A stretch of DNA of 64,000 nt. Source: Takakia lepidozioides. Lineage: Eukaryota > Streptophyta > Takakiopsida > Takakiales > Takakiaceae. The notes under the pieces are model-generated. The model had not been told where the DNA came from. It searched no databases and worked only from the letters and a program-made list of their open reading frames with translations. The position numbers were made by a program, and so were the translations under genes. Each line of letters opens with the position of its first letter. Position 1 is the stretch's first letter. Positions 20,101 through 32,920 of this stretch are shown here, one piece after another. The stretch is from the NCBI GenBank assembly GCA_030704615.1, contig CM060731.1, forward strand, positions 47,430,001-47,494,000, given 5' to 3'.

Positions 20101-23100
20101 TCTGATGCAACTATGGGCCATTCTTCTTTTGCAATCACAGATCCAGATGGCAACCAAGTGAGTGCAATATTCTGGGATCCTCCTCCTGGGGAGAGATACA
20201 CCTGGCAGTTTGCAAGGCCAGCCAAGCCATCTGCTCTGAGAGTATATGAGTGTCATGTGGGTATAAGTGGGCAAGAACCTCAAGTCGCGTCATTTAATGA
20301 GTTCACTAGCCAGGTATGATTCGTAATTGCAGGAATTGAAATCTGAAGGTAGATGGCCTGACTTGCTGAAAAGTCCTTTGCCTCACATGACGATTTGGAA
20401 TTTGCCAATTTACCCTGCTCTTGTTGTGTCAGTTATCTCTCCTATCTCATTGCTTCTCATGCATTCTGATCTTCTACAGCGCATCTTTATTGGTGGTTTT
20501 GCTCAAGCATTTCAAACCTGACTCGTGGGTCAGGCATGGATGGCTCAAGGAATTTTTCTGACTGTCACATGTGCATGACAATGTTATATAGGTTCTTCCC
20601 CGTGTGAAAAAGGCAGGGTACAATGCCATTCAACTGATGGGAGTACAAGAACATGCGGAGTACTCTAGCATTGGCTACAAAGTTTGTTTTACCTCCTTCC
20701 TTTTCCCTTCTTTGCAGCCTAATAGCGCTGTGGGCTCATATTGCTTGGTGGGCTGAAACCTTGTGCTGTGAATGTCCTGAAGGGATATCATAGCCAACAT
20801 TGTCAGGGGGAGTCACCCTCAGACTTACTAGTATTGATTTAGTGTCTTTGCATCAACCAATACTCAATTCCTAGTGAATTGACCAGTGTGGTTGTGTGTT
20901 AGTGCTCTGGGAAGTTCTGGTTAAGCCTCATATATAGTGTGGCGGACCAAGACCCCACAACCTTCTCTAGGAGGATTAGTATCCTGCAGGAATGATGCCC
21001 TTACAGGTATGTCATAGCCAACATTGATGAGTACATCTTTCTCTTGGATTGGATGACTGGGCTGTGGAGGTGTCCTTTTATTGTGCCATAGTATTCTCAG
21101 TGGTTTATGACTTACCACAGTGTCCAAACTTACCGGTACATGCTACCAACTAGGTTTTAGCTCAATCTTGCAGATTTTTTAACTTCAAGATTTTGTCGGA
21201 CCTTAATGCAGTGAGGTGGTTGGGTGTGTAGGTTACAAGTATGTTTGCTGTTAGCAGCCGCTTTGGCACTCCTGAAGACTTCAAGCACCTAGTGGACACC
21301 GCCCACGGTTGGTGTATTACTTCCACTTTCCTGTGCATACAGCTGTCCATATGCTTCGTTCTTTCCTCATGTATTCGGGGGATCATGGAGCTTTCTACTT
21401 GGGATGTCGCAAAACTTATCCTGCCTTCGAAGTATTTGCAAAAGTGTTCCATGATCTACTGTTGTGTCTATAGCCATGAGAGGGAGGGGCAAATGAGGAG
21501 ATGATGGGGCTATGGGGGGGGGATGCAGGGAGAGAGACAAACAGAGCCAGTGAGAGGATTAGAGAAAATGAGCTTGTAACATTGGGAACAGCATATTGAG
21601 GTTGCAGGAATGGAGCTTATTGTGATCATGGACATTGTGCATTCCCATGCGGCCCCAAATGAGGGTAGCGGATTGGCTTCCTTTGACGGTGCTAATGATT
21701 GCTACTTCTACTCAAGTGGTGGGTACAAACACAGACCCATTTTTTTACCTCTTTCAACCCATTGTCCCTCCCCTGGCTTTTACCTTCTTCTCCCGTTGTG
21801 GTTCTATATTTTCAAGATCTAGTCCATGTTTGTTTCCCATAACAGACCAGAGCATTGTGAACCCACAAAAATCAAACTAGCACCAGAGTGTGATGCATGC
21901 TGTAGCAACTCCTCCTGTCCTCCTGTTTGCAGCCCAGGAGGGTTCGACCAACTCAACTGAAGGACCTACTTGTGCAGTTATTGTCGGCCTACTTTTCTGT
22001 GGAAACAAGAAGTGGGCAGCTGGGCAGCCTGGTCTGATATGCACTGATGTAGCTTGAATTCCGAAACTCTACCATTGAACGTATGCATGCCCCTTTTAGT
22101 AACACCCAAATCATTTGTCAGCTGCAACAACGTTCATTCAGGTGACAGGATCATCCAAAGAAAGGTTGTTGCTCCAGGCAACATCCAAACATCTTTCAAA
22201 TGACAGGGAGCAACCTTCAACAAACACTGCTAACACGGATGAATAAAAATGGCTACAGCCAGATGCATAGTATGCTAAGCAACTCCACATAATCCAGGCC
22301 ACAACATATTATCATGCCAACTTTTGTCACAAGTCATTGACAAACTCCTTCACCATCCTGACCAAGGGTGTGAAGGATCTGACAGTAACTGCTAGAGCTG
22401 TTACTTGCTCATTGCTTGGCCATTGCGCATAAACATCACGACTTTTCCAGTTTCCGGTTGCCTCAGTTTCTTTCTGGGATGCTAGTGCAGCTTTTTTTAA
22501 TCTGAAAACTGTAGTTATTGTGTTGGACAGCTGTCCAGCTCAAGTTCAAGGATGGGTGAACCATGTCAATTTTTTCATTAAGCGTTGATGTTCATGATGC
22601 TGGTCTCAGTGTAAATTATTCAACCATCACAAATCATTGCATCCACATTGTCTTTTGCACTTCTGCTTGTTGTATGTTTTTGCAGACAAGATGGGACGGA
22701 AGAATGAAGTATAAGAATGATTATTTTGTTTATTTATCACAGGAAAGAGAGGCCATCATAAGAGATGGGGCACTCGAATGTTCAAGTATGGTGAATACGA
22801 AGTTCTTCGCTATCTTCTCTCAAACCTGAAGTGGTATGCACTCTTATTGTGCTCTCGTGCTGTGTCATGAACCAATTATTGACACATGGTCCAGTTATCT
22901 ATAGGATCAGTTTGTGAGGAGTAAGGATGTGCGTGGCAATGTGGTGGCTGTGACTATGCAGGTGGGTGCAGGAGTACAAGATTGATGGCTTCCACTTCCA
23001 CTCACTTGTGTCCATGATTTACACGCATAATGGCTTCAGTCCCTTCACCAATGGTCTTGATGAGTGAGAACTTGTTCATTGCCGATGTTGCTAGTTAGTT

Positions 23101-26100
23101 TCTTGTGAGGTTTCTTTCTTTTCCTTGCAATACACTTATTGTTGTGATGAGCTTCAGAAGTCAAGACACTCAATTGTCTTGGTTCAAGAGTGAGTGTGCT
23201 GTGATATTCACAAGTAGAGTATTGTCAGGAATGACATATTCTCTTAGTTTGCATAGAGTTCGAATGTTCTTGTTTGTAGACTTGAAGGTGCCATCACACC
23301 GGTCAAAACACTTACAGAACCTACAAAGAAGGTTGAATGCGTTAATTGGCATACTGGGCTTCCATGCAGGCGTCCAATGATGGGGCATTGGTGCACTATT
23401 TGAATTGTGGCATGCCTTGCAAGAGTCTGTTGTTGGGTTCGTGCCTGCACCATTGCCGACCTTTGGACACCTGGATGGAGCCCAGGTGTGCATGCTCTGG
23501 CACATGGCCAAATGCTCTTTTGATGCTTCATGCCTCACCTGTTTTGACGTATTATAGACACATTTATTTGACAGAACTCAATCTGTCACATTAGTAAGCT
23601 TTCAAACTTATTCCAGTGCTAAGAGCTGGTTTAGGAAGTGAAGCTGTTTGTTGGATTCATTTGCTGCAGCTACTGCAACCAGTATGTGGACAAAGACGCT
23701 CTCATATACTTGATTCTGGCTAATGAGATGCTGCATCAACTCTCTCCCAATATGATCACTATTGCAGAAGATGTATGTGGGTGACACTTCTGCACAATTC
23801 CAAATGTTTATCCATGTTTGATGAAATTTGAAACTAAATCATGTTGACGTCTATTGTTTAGTGCATTTTTGTTCAAGACAACACAGGAAGGATAGAGCCA
23901 TGGGCTTCCCTGATGTGTATCACTTATGTATTAAGGTTGGGTGGACTTGTGATTGAAGGCAACTCTATATCCAGGTCTGTGTGAGCCCATCAATAAAGGA
24001 GGTTTGGGATTTGATTATTTCGTGAACTTGGCACCATCAGAACTGTGGCCATCTCTTATTGACAATGTGCCATACCAGGATTGGAGCATGACTGAGGCAA
24101 GACGTCTCCTCAATATCTGGAACTCTGCTTTTTGTCCTTAGCAGTCATGTCAGAGTGCATGTAGAGGTAGAAAAGCATGAAGACAACCTCAAGAAGGATT
24201 GAAGATTTATAGTGCTGGGAGTGTTTTTGAAACTTTCAAGCATGTGGGTCTTGCTACTTTTATCTGCTGTTTAGTGTCCAACGAGTGAAGTGGATGAAGG
24301 ACTTGATGTCCTCAGATTGTGGAGACTTTGAGCACTCAAGATGTACGCAAGGCATTGGTCTACACAGAGAACCACAATCAGGTGATCCACCCTTCCAATA
24401 TACACACACTTTCGATTCCATCTTATTGACTGGATGATGTTATGCTGATGGTACTGTGGCAAGGTACAAAAACTTTTTTAATTGCAGATCCTTCTGTTTT
24501 CATAGCATGTTAATTTACTTTGGAATATTACTTGGGTGAGCCAGCAGTACTGTGTGCATGAGTTGAAAAAGAAGAGCGAGAGGGATGGAGGCTTTTGCAA
24601 AAGATGGTGTCAGATTTGGGGCTTGTTTCTATGGTGCAGTCTATTGTTGGAGGGAGGTCTCTTGCAGAGGCTCTGTTGGGTGCTTCCAAGGGTGATGGAC
24701 CATCACAATCAATTGAAATAGAAGCAGTTGTACAAGCCGTTTCTCTACACAAGGCAGGCTTTCTCTATTCTCCCTGGTCAGCGGTTATCATTTGTAATAT
24801 GTGGTTGGCTATTGTCCACATGCCCCTGGTTTCTATTTGTGTTGAAGTCTTTGCTCAGCTGGGACAGTGCTACATAATGTTCACCAGTTGTGCATATCAT
24901 TGATGTGTGAGTCAACCTTCACTGATCACTTGATCCTAGCCAGAATGGAAAGTCCTCACCGTCACAAGAAGTTGACATCCAGCTGCTTTTATGTTAGATT
25001 GTTACATCACCTATGTTCAACCCGTATGGGAAAGTTTATATAGTGGGGTTGTTGAGGAACTTACATAAGGTGCAGCGTTCCTGCTAATCATGTCTACACA
25101 TTGAAGTGGTGGGATGTGTGTGACCACATGCAGATGATTAGACAGATAACTCTAAGTCTTGGAGGGAGTGCCTATCTGAACTTCATGGGGAATGAGTTTG
25201 GGCATCCTGAGGTACACTCTATTTCTTTTGTCCACTAGTTCCTTTCAAAGGCGCCATAGTTGGTCTATTGGATTTTCTTGGGAATCTGACATCATGCTAT
25301 GGTCAACAGTGGGTGGAGTTTCCAAGGGCAAACAACCATTACTCCTTCTCCCATGCATTTCGGCGCTGGGACCTTCTGCAGGACAATGGCATTCATTCTC
25401 AACTTGCCGCTTTTGACAGAGTGAGCAGAATCTTTCCTTTTTCACTTTCCTGTTTTGGTTCCTGCTAGGCTGTTCTCCGTATGTTTGCCTGTCTGTCTTG
25501 TTCTTCTTTCTTGCAAGGATTTGTCCTTTGATATTTCTTTGAAGCTGGCTTCACGTATTAGATTCAAGGTCTTGATGGATGTGTGGGTAGGCACTCATGG
25601 AGCTAGAGGAGACACAAAAGTTATTAAGCTATGGGCCTGCAAGGATCTGCCATATGGATGATTCCAAAAAGGTGACTTCTCATCATTCTTGCCAACTCTC
25701 GTTTCACCCTCTTGCCCCATGATTCCTGGCTCCAACTTGGTAAGCTGATCCTTAGGCTAGAATCATACGTAGAAAAGTAGCAGATCATGGAAAAGTCAGT
25801 TGGGTAATAGAATGGCTAGAGATTATTTGCAGTTGATCAGTTGATCAGTTTATTTTCAGTCAATTTTCAAGTCAGTTTATTACAATAGTATTGATAGACG
25901 GTTATGATATACCGTCGGGTAATAGACGGTTTATAAGAGGGCTATTATAAGAGGGCTATTATTGTATAATAGTATAATAGTATTTATTATAATAGACTGA
26001 GGTTTATTCTAGTACCCGACTGAGCAGTTTATTTCAAACTGATCAACTGATTTCAGTTCAACTGATCAACTGATCTTCCTTTGGGCATGGTGCAGGTTAT

Positions 26101-27411
26101 AGTGTATACAAGAGGACGTTTACTGTTTGCATTCAACTTTCATATCAGCAACTCATATGAAAGCTACAAAGTGGGCGTGGAAGATGCTGGTGAATATCAG
26201 GTACTGTTGGTAACATTATACCTGTGTTCTTCTGTTAATTAGTCATTAGGCTGCTTATTGGGGCCTGGCATGCAACAGCTTCTGTGCAAGCTTCCCATGT
26301 AGTGGATGGCAACAAAACCTTCCCCAAGATGACATGGCCTATTGTAAGTTGCTGCACTGCTTATTGGGGCTTGCCATTGGTTTGCAACTGCTTCCAGCAA
26401 GCTTGCATGATAGGGTGATGGTCAATGTAGCCACCACCTATAAGATGTCACATTTAAGTCAAACTGAGAAGAGCTAGTATCAACTGAATGTCATGCTTGA
26501 AGCATTCTTCTCCCATGATTACTATACCTCCACTGGGTGCAATACGGCATGTTGGCTTCAAAAATATTTCCATTTGGTTGTTGCAGCTGTTATTGAACAC
26601 GGATCAACTGGAATTTGGTGGTCTTGGCCAACTCCAAAGTGCTGCTACCTCCCTGAAAACGACAGTTGACCGGTGAGTGTTGCACTTCTATTTTGCGTCA
26701 GGCTATGCAGTGCAAGAAATTATGACCAACCTTAAGCTTTCGGGCAGCCTTGTAATGGGCGTGTACCTATTAAGTTGGTCTTGTGTTGCTACGTTTCCTT
26801 GCAGAGGTTGGAATGTCTAGTGTTATCTGATGTGTTGTGCTGGGCAACTCTGATGTCTGCCACTGATACTTGTATTTCAATGCTGCGTGACATGTCCTCA
26901 ATCTGCAGAGGATTAGTTGGTACCTGATGACCCTAAGCGTATTAATTTTTATCCAGAGCTTCTATAGTCATGCTTCCAAGAATGCATGAAACCTGAAAGA
27001 CAGCATGGTGACACTGTTCATCGCACATAGAGTCATGGTAGATTGTTGCAGATTCATGAGTCTCTCTGTCCACTGAAGATATGTTTTGATGAAAATTTTA
27101 ATGTCACTGAAGTGCATTTGGGAAATATCGTGCAGGGCAGATAAGGTCACAAATACTTTGGCATTGTCTTTGCTGCATCAAAGTGCACAAGTAAGTTACA
27201 GTTCTTCTTCCTGACTGTATTTCTCTGCTTGGTAGTATTGATAGGATTTCGACAGTGGCTTTCTCTTCTGTTACTTTACCGATGGCTTACAATCATTTCA
27301 AAGAGACTGGCTCCTGTCTTAAGCTAGAGAGTAGGTACTGTCCTTAACGGGGCCCTTGGGTTTCTCTCACAGGTATACGTCTTAGCTCGAATGTGGGATA
27401 CTGGAGTGTGA
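17183..27411 (+). CDS. 1,4-alpha-glucan-branching-enzyme-like protein, plastid (BE1/EMB2729 type)
   Basis: 22 exons: 17183-17631, 18027-18098, 18367-18431, 18620-18777, 19037-19622, 20141-20313, 20592-20681, 21232-21307, 21608-21718, 22743-22833, 22962-23063, 23670-23772, 23959-24096, 24316-24381, 24640-24753, 25134-25211, 25310-25420, 25591-25671, 26096-26200, 26587-26672, 27136-27190 and 27373-27411. All phases agree, giving 982 residues. The Ser/Arg-rich start ([12 protein letters not shown]) looks like a chloroplast transit peptide. A CBM48-like region ([10 protein letters not shown]) and a GH13 barrel follow: region I MDIVHSHA, region II DGFHFHS, region III TIAEDA, region IV TENHNQ. Normal branching enzymes have DGFRFDG and ESHDQ. 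Here the nucleophile Asp is His and the transition-state Asp is Asn, while the acid/base Glu remains. The Arabidopsis EMB2729 clade shows the same changes as I recall it, and that gene is needed for embryogenesis. Introns 13 and 15 use GC donors. An acidic insert (DEDEEEQEE) lies in exon 5. Confidence 0.93.
19778..20090. repeat. Direct repeat pair in branching-enzyme intron 5
   Basis: ATGGCTGCCTTGTATGCAA starts copies at 19778 and 20019, each followed by about 60 related bases (AAAGCCAG ... CCTCTTTGAA). A second short direct repeat (GAAACTTCTGTATGGAGG) occurs near 19715 and 19832. The exons flanking this intron are unaffected. Confidence 0.7.
24097..24315 (+). other. GC-AG intron 13 of the branching-enzyme-like gene
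   Basis: The protein frame needs ...WSMTE joined to IVETL.... The only junction that does so is ACTGAG/GCAAGA ... CCTCAG/ATTGTG, which has GC instead of GT at the donor. The context AG/GCAAG matches the known strong consensus of GC donors. Confidence 0.85.
24754..25133 (+). other. GC-AG intron 15 of the branching-enzyme-like gene
   Basis: Homology requires SLHK to join MIRQITLS. The junction is CACAAG/GCAGGC ... CATGCAG/ATGATT. A GT donor further downstream would add residues not expected in the family, so the GC donor is the better model. Confidence 0.78.
25830..26075. mobile_element. MITE-like palindromic element in branching-enzyme intron 18
   Basis: The left end, CAGTTGATCAGTTGATCAG (25830-25848), is mirrored at the right end by AACTGATCAACTGATC (to about 26075). 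The core is very AT-rich (TATTATAATAG words). The element lies wholly inside the intron 25672-26095. The target duplication is not clear. Confidence 0.6.
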
Positions 27412-29229
27412 GATCATACTGCAGTGTAAGAATCATACGAGACCTGTGGAGCCTGTTGAAGAACTTGTTTAGTTAGATGACATCATGATTAATTAACTTT
27501 GTTGAAAGCTAGTCAAGTACTCAGAAGCTTTGTTTGCTTACACATGCTGTAGGATAAACTTACATACGTTCTGGGTGTAGGGTTTAGGGGTTTTTCATTT
27601 AGATATCCACTCTGGTTCAAAAGAAGTCACTTAGCACTGCGTATCCACAATGTACTCAGCTTACCATGACTTCAAAATGGAAGAGCCATAGCTGCAGACA
27701 GCCACGGGTAGACTGACGAAAGATCTAGAAATTCAAAGTGGATTTTGGAAAGGAAGGTACAATTCTTGACTTGGTAATGACTCCTACAATGCACAACCGT
27801 ATGCAGCCAATCATATTCCAGATTTAAAACTGAAGAGGATGGTTTGGGAAGTGGCTGTACAATTTTAGCTAAAATGACCAAATGAAGGAAGACTCATCCG
27901 ATCTTTGTAACCTACTGTTTCCAACATAGGGATCATTCTCTAATAAGTCATGAGCGTAAATTTAGCAGGCACTCCATAAACCACCCCCCTGAGTTTGTGG
28001 GTTGCCTTATTTTGAACACCTAACAGAAACTTCATTTTACTGGCTAGCTTCCCCGCCAACTGCTGGGTCCACTACCGGAGAAACACACAGAGATCACTGA
28101 AGTAGTTCTTAGGTAACCTGGTTTTCTTTGAAAGGGGGAGGGGGTGTTGGTGTGATCTGAAGTGTTGGCATCATTGAATGGCTATGCTGCAACTTTCTTT
28201 CAGTACAGCAGTTCACCCAAAATTCAATCAATGTTCCCTCCCCATTTCCCGTGGTAAAGATCCAATAGCCTTTTTGCAGGAGTCATACCTGCACACATCA
28301 AACAAGCGTATCTATTCAGTCCCAGTTCTTTGCACAAGGGGAATGATTGTGCACCTGTCATGACAGTTGCTTGGATCTCATTCTAAAAGCCAGCCTCCTT
28401 GTACCCTCTTCTCAACAATCCCTGCTGTTTCCACACCCGTGACACTAACCTTGTCAAAGCTGTCCTCACCATCACAGTTGATGAACCCAATGTCGATAGG
28501 TTCATATTGCTAGTGAGCCTGGCACCACCTGTAGTAAGCCTCGCACTGGCCTGCTTGGTAAGAAGACTTGTTCCTCCCCTCTGCACAAGACAGACATTGA
28601 AGACAGTCCAACTGGCCTATGTAATGTGTACCCTGATGGTGATCATAAGTAGAGTTGAAAATTGTTGCTTGCACAGGAGGCCCAAGGTTATGCTTTTCCC
28701 CTGCAAGCAGATAATATGGACCTTTATTTGGTATAGCACAAGACTAGAATCTTGTGGCTAGAAATTTCGAACTCCTGTGAAATGGATGCAGTGGTGATCA
28801 TCTCTTAATGAGTCAAATTGATGAGCCTTTTTAGTTTCCACCCGAACTGATTCTTACTCTGAAATACTAATGCTATGATGAAACTGAACTAGGAAGGTGG
28901 CGCAAGGGCAACACGTTACCTTTTATTGTTAAGACTTTCCCATGCACACCCCCGTGTGTGCTTAGAACATCCATCTAGTTACAAGAACTGCTTTTTTTTT
29001 CATTTTGGCTTAGAAGCGTAGATGGCTACAAAATTTGAAGGCTAAGTGCAAAGATGGCGATGACATAGATGCTTAGCTAAAAATCAACTGGCTACAGGCT
29101 ATTTCATTTGCATGCAATATGGCGATTTGAGTGTTTTGTGTAAATAAAAATTGGGGCATAAAATAGTAGCTACAAGAGGCCACATATTGTTGCAATGTGG
29201 CTACAATGCCATAGTCGAAGTGCATTTGC
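27412..29229. other. Gene-free stretch downstream of the branching-enzyme-like gene
   Basis: The gene's 3' UTR should lie at the start. I found no further gene. The open frame around 28399-28761 overlaps the second copy of a dispersed repeat and has no family motif. Confidence 0.5.
28484..28526. repeat. Dispersed repeat fragment, copy 2
   Basis: Matches 16759-16800 in the same orientation around CCCAATGT and GATAGGTTCAT. On the minus strand both copies translate to a shared peptide ending NMNLSTLG, but no longer open frame supports coding. Confidence 0.6.
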
Positions 29230-29612
29230 TGGCACTAGAGCCTAATCTCAAGTAGCAAAGTGACACCATTGCCGAAGCAATGTAGGCATAACAGTCTACT
29301 TAAAATCTGAAATCTGAAATTTGTTGATCAAATCTTAAACTGGGCCAGCAAGCATCATGGCCTCAATATCAAATAACAAACTGACACCATAGTCCAATTT
29401 GAAGGAGCAAACTCGTACCAATGTAGGCATGGCAGCCCACTCACAATCTGAAATCTAAAATAATTAATCAAAGAAGTCTAAAGATGGCCAGCAAAAACCA
29501 TAGCCTCAATTTCAGGTAACAAGGTGGCGCACCATTGAGATGGTGAAGGAACAAATTGATACCAAGTGAGGCAGGACAGTCACAATCTGAAATCTGAAAC
29601 TAATTAATCAAA
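29230..29612. repeat. Degenerate tandem repeat, three units of about 120-143 bp
   Basis: Units begin near 29241, 29361 and 29504 with CCT(C)AAT.TCAA, then GACACCAT, then AATGTAGGCA or equivalent, and end in AATCTGAAATCTGAAA. The copies differ by substitutions and small indels. Confidence 0.7.
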
Positions 29613-30890
29613 TATGGTACTCAAAAAAACTACATTATAAAGATCTTAGGCGAAATTTTGAAAGCAAGCTGCGAGGAGAGATGGCGATGGTGAAGCTCCG
29701 TAGGGCTGCGCGCAGTGGCGACGGCCTGCGCTGGCTGCGGCCAAAACCCTGGCGATCCAACGGTCCAGGTCGTGCTGCATGGCGAGATCTCTACCGTCGA
29801 TCGCACGATGGGGTGACAGCCGCTAGATGTAGGGCTATGGGAACGTGTATTTCTGGCGCAACTGGCAAGTTCCCCTGGAGCTTTCTGGCACCAGCCCGTG
29901 CGCGCCCCCTATTTTCTGGCGCATTTTTTGTTTTTTTCCCAGGATTTTACATAGGGCTGTCGCAGCCCTAAGTTTGTTTTTTATCGCTTTTAGGCTCCAT
30001 TTCGCCGGTGACAAGTGTTTCCTGTTAGTACAGCATATATTTGCATTACTCAATGTAGTCTTTCAATTTTTGAAATCTGATCATCTCTATAAGCTATGAA
30101 CAGTGTAAGATGATTTTAGAAGTTAGCTACACTTCAGGGTTAGTGATGACGACAAAAGAAGAAACTTCATAATGTCGACAGTCTGAGGAAGGCCCAGAGG
30201 CAGTAAAATTACAAAAACCAGAAAACCTGTAGATCAATCACCGAACGAATCAGACAAAGAGGGATAACAGATCGTAAAAGGCATATTCAGTTGCAGAAAG
30301 GCACACTGTGAATCTATGGTCGTTGATTTGTCACCTCTTACAAATTCATGAGTCTTTTGTATTAGTCATACAATTGGACTTGAGATGAACTGCCTTGCAC
30401 ACTTATCAATTTCACTTCTTTCTCAAGAGTTTCAACCTTTAACAGAAGTTTTGAACTGGCTTTGTTTGCTATCCCAATCTGCCGCGTATGATGATTTACA
30501 GCGTGGTCCTACTTCATGATTACCTTTCTCTCTTCTCGCACATCCTGAATGCAGGCCTGTAATCTTTCTAGCTCGCTCTTCATCGACACCAGGACTTGCT
30601 CTGATTCCTTCAATTGCTGGCTGTTCTTCACTTGTGTGTCACTTGGATGAGAATCTGTGCATGGCATCCGACCCGGTTAAGCACTTGGATGAGAATCTGT
30701 GCACTGTATCTTTTTCACACATTTGGCCCTCTCTTTATAGGGGCCTTAAGGCTGGCCAGACGGTTCACAGTTCAGAGGGGCTTTGACCTAATCGTGGGGG
30801 GACAGGAGAGGGGGAGAAAGAGAGCAGATTGGATTCGTAGCTTGTGTCTGAGGGGAAGAGGAGAGGAGAATCCGATAGAGGCTGCTTGCA
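29613..30890. other. Gene-free stretch before the LENG1-like gene
   Basis: A GC-richer patch at 29680-29960 gives open frames on both strands but no recognised motif. The 5' UTR and promoter of the next gene should be in the last few hundred bases. No clear TATA box was found. Confidence 0.5.
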
Positions 30891-32407
30891 ATGGGGGGCC
30901 ATGGTGGCCTCAACATTCTTCCCCAGAAAAGTTGGAATGTTTACAACTTTGACAACCGAGAGCGTGTAAGAAAGGATGAGGAGGAGGCTGCCCAGAAAGC
31001 GGCCATTGAACAGCAAAAGGCCCGGCAGCGGGACGCAGAGTATCGGCTGGAAAAAATGCGGGAAATCGCCCAAGCCAAGAGTCGATCCGCGGGCATCAGA
31101 GGTGTGGAGGAAACAGCCATCGAAGGGGACAGAGAGGAGAGGCTATTGGGTTCATCTAGCAGCGCCGAGCAGCCACAGCATGTAAATTTGTTTGTCGGTT
31201 GCGAGCTGGTTGAGAGTCGTGAGCAGGGCAGGGCATCGGGGAAAGATCGGCGTGGCGATGCAAGGGACGGAAGAGAGAAGGAGGGAAGGAGCAAAAAAGG
31301 GGAGACAAAGTCGGTGGTTGCGAACGACGAGCACTACAGGCTCGGATATGGTGCGTTAGGAAACAATGGAAAGAAACCCTGGTATTCATCAAAGCGGTTT
31401 ATGCTTGACCGAGACCCTGGCGAGGGAGGACTGCACACGCAGGATGCCAGACCGACCTCTGGTAGGTTCTACTCTCTTTGATTGCATGTGAAGTAGGGCA
31501 AAAACCATCACCAAGGCAGGGTTATGGTACAAAGCTTATAGGCTCACATGTACAGCAATCTTGAGAGAATTTTCACTAGAACCTGGTGTTCTGTTGGAAA
31601 CTGAGGGTGTTGATGCTAATTTACATTTAATTTTTATGTTAGTGGCTGATGAAGGGGAAAGGAAAGCCTGACAGCCTGTGGTCAAGTCTAAACCTGCAAC
31701 TAGCAACTGAATTCTTGGTGAATATTTGAGATTGACGGTAGGTGGGAATACTTTCATCAAGCAGGGGCATTACTAGTGAACGAACAGCAAAGAACATAAT
31801 TGAGTACTAAAGTTGGAGTTGATGTTTGTATTCTAGCAATGTCACCCCGTGAAACACGAGCCAAAAGTTTTCACAGTAGTGAATCAGACTTCTGCTGCTT
31901 TACACACCACGGTGGTGGCGCTGATCCACCCCAGCTCTTCCCCCGCACTAAAGAACAAAATCATGCTTTCCTTTTTTCCTTCTGCTGGAAAACTAAGAAA
32001 TGACCAGAGAGTTACTAAGGCTTACAAACAGTCGTTGGATGGACAAGTGCAATTTGATAAGCAGCAGCAAGGGACCTACTTGGAAACATGGCAATGGATG
32101 TCTGGTATTAAGAGATCACTATAGAATAGAAGAGTCAAATATGCCACTGGAGATAATTCAATACTAGAGTCACCTCTTTATCTTGGGACTTATGTTGGAG
32201 AATTTTGATTGGGCAGAGAAAAAGCCAGAGAAGCGCCGAAAGACTATGGAGGATTTGCGAGCGGAGAGGCTGAAACGCGAGCAACAAGAAAGGGACAAGG
32301 CCAGACGCCTGGTGGTAGCACAGAGAAGAGCTGCGGGTTATGGCCCTGACAGACCTGGCCGGCCCTATTACAATCAAAGCTTTGGAAATGCATGCAAAAT
32401 GGTATAA
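30891..32407 (+). CDS. LENG1-like protein with CIR N-terminal domain
   Basis: Two exons, 30891-31461 and 32217-32407, with a GT-AG intron and matching phase, giving 253 residues. The N-terminus GLNILPQKSWNVYNFDNRERVRKDEE is the CIR_N signature (NILPKKSWHVRNKDN..RVRRDE in animal LENG1). A charged, Arg/Lys/Glu-rich middle holds the WYSSKRF segment. The second exon holds METDLRAERL-like residues (MEDLRAERLKREQQERDKARRL) and a terminal RPYYNQSF, the counterpart of the C-terminal YNSQFNP of LENG1. LENG1 is associated with the spliceosome in other eukaryotes; its role in plants is unknown. The end is uncertain, because a GTATAA donor overlaps the last codons and a further exon could exist. The middle is shorter than in the animal protein. 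Confidence 0.8.
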
Positions 32408-32920
32408 TTGGCAGCAGGCCCTTTGTTTGCCTTTTTATGACAAGTCAAGAAGCATTCTAAGGCCCCAGCTGCACCAACTGTTACAGGTCCTGTTACGATA
32501 CAGGTCTTGCTCAGTACTGCATGAACTTGTGCTGTTTCACATTAACGAGCATATTTGGTAGAATGTGAGATGCCATTTGGCAGTTAGCATGCATATAAGT
32601 GTAATATGGAGGTTCGTAATTAAGGTTGCTTGCTAAACACATCCTGATGGAGAATTGGACAATTGGACAATGAGAGCAGAAATTACTTGAAAAAAAACCA
32701 TCCAGGCTGTGTACAAGTCAGGGTGCTCCTGGTCAATCAGCAATTGACCCGAAATTCTCAGTTTATCTCTTAAAAAGTTTAATTCTCAGTTGTCATGGAA
32801 TTTTGTTTCTTGATCTGCATTCACACCACACCCTCTGTGGACATCTGTGCTGGAAGAGCGCCTCTGCCTCTTAACTAGTTCATACTTCCTGCTATGAGCA
32901 CCTTTCCAGTTTGATTCGCA
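32408..32920. other. 3' flank of the LENG1-like gene
   Basis: Probably 3' UTR followed by non-coding sequence leading into the long inverted repeat. No gene was seen. Confidence 0.5.

Noticed and set aside
23346-23594. Frame containing [14 protein letters not shown] inside the branching-enzyme-like gene
   Set aside because: It lies in intron 11 (23064-23669). The exons on each side join in phase without it, and the family has no residues at this place.
29681-30099. GC-rich open frames read as a possible small gene
   Set aside because: Frames on both strands overlap, there is no motif or intron pattern, and the composition alone explains the lack of stops.
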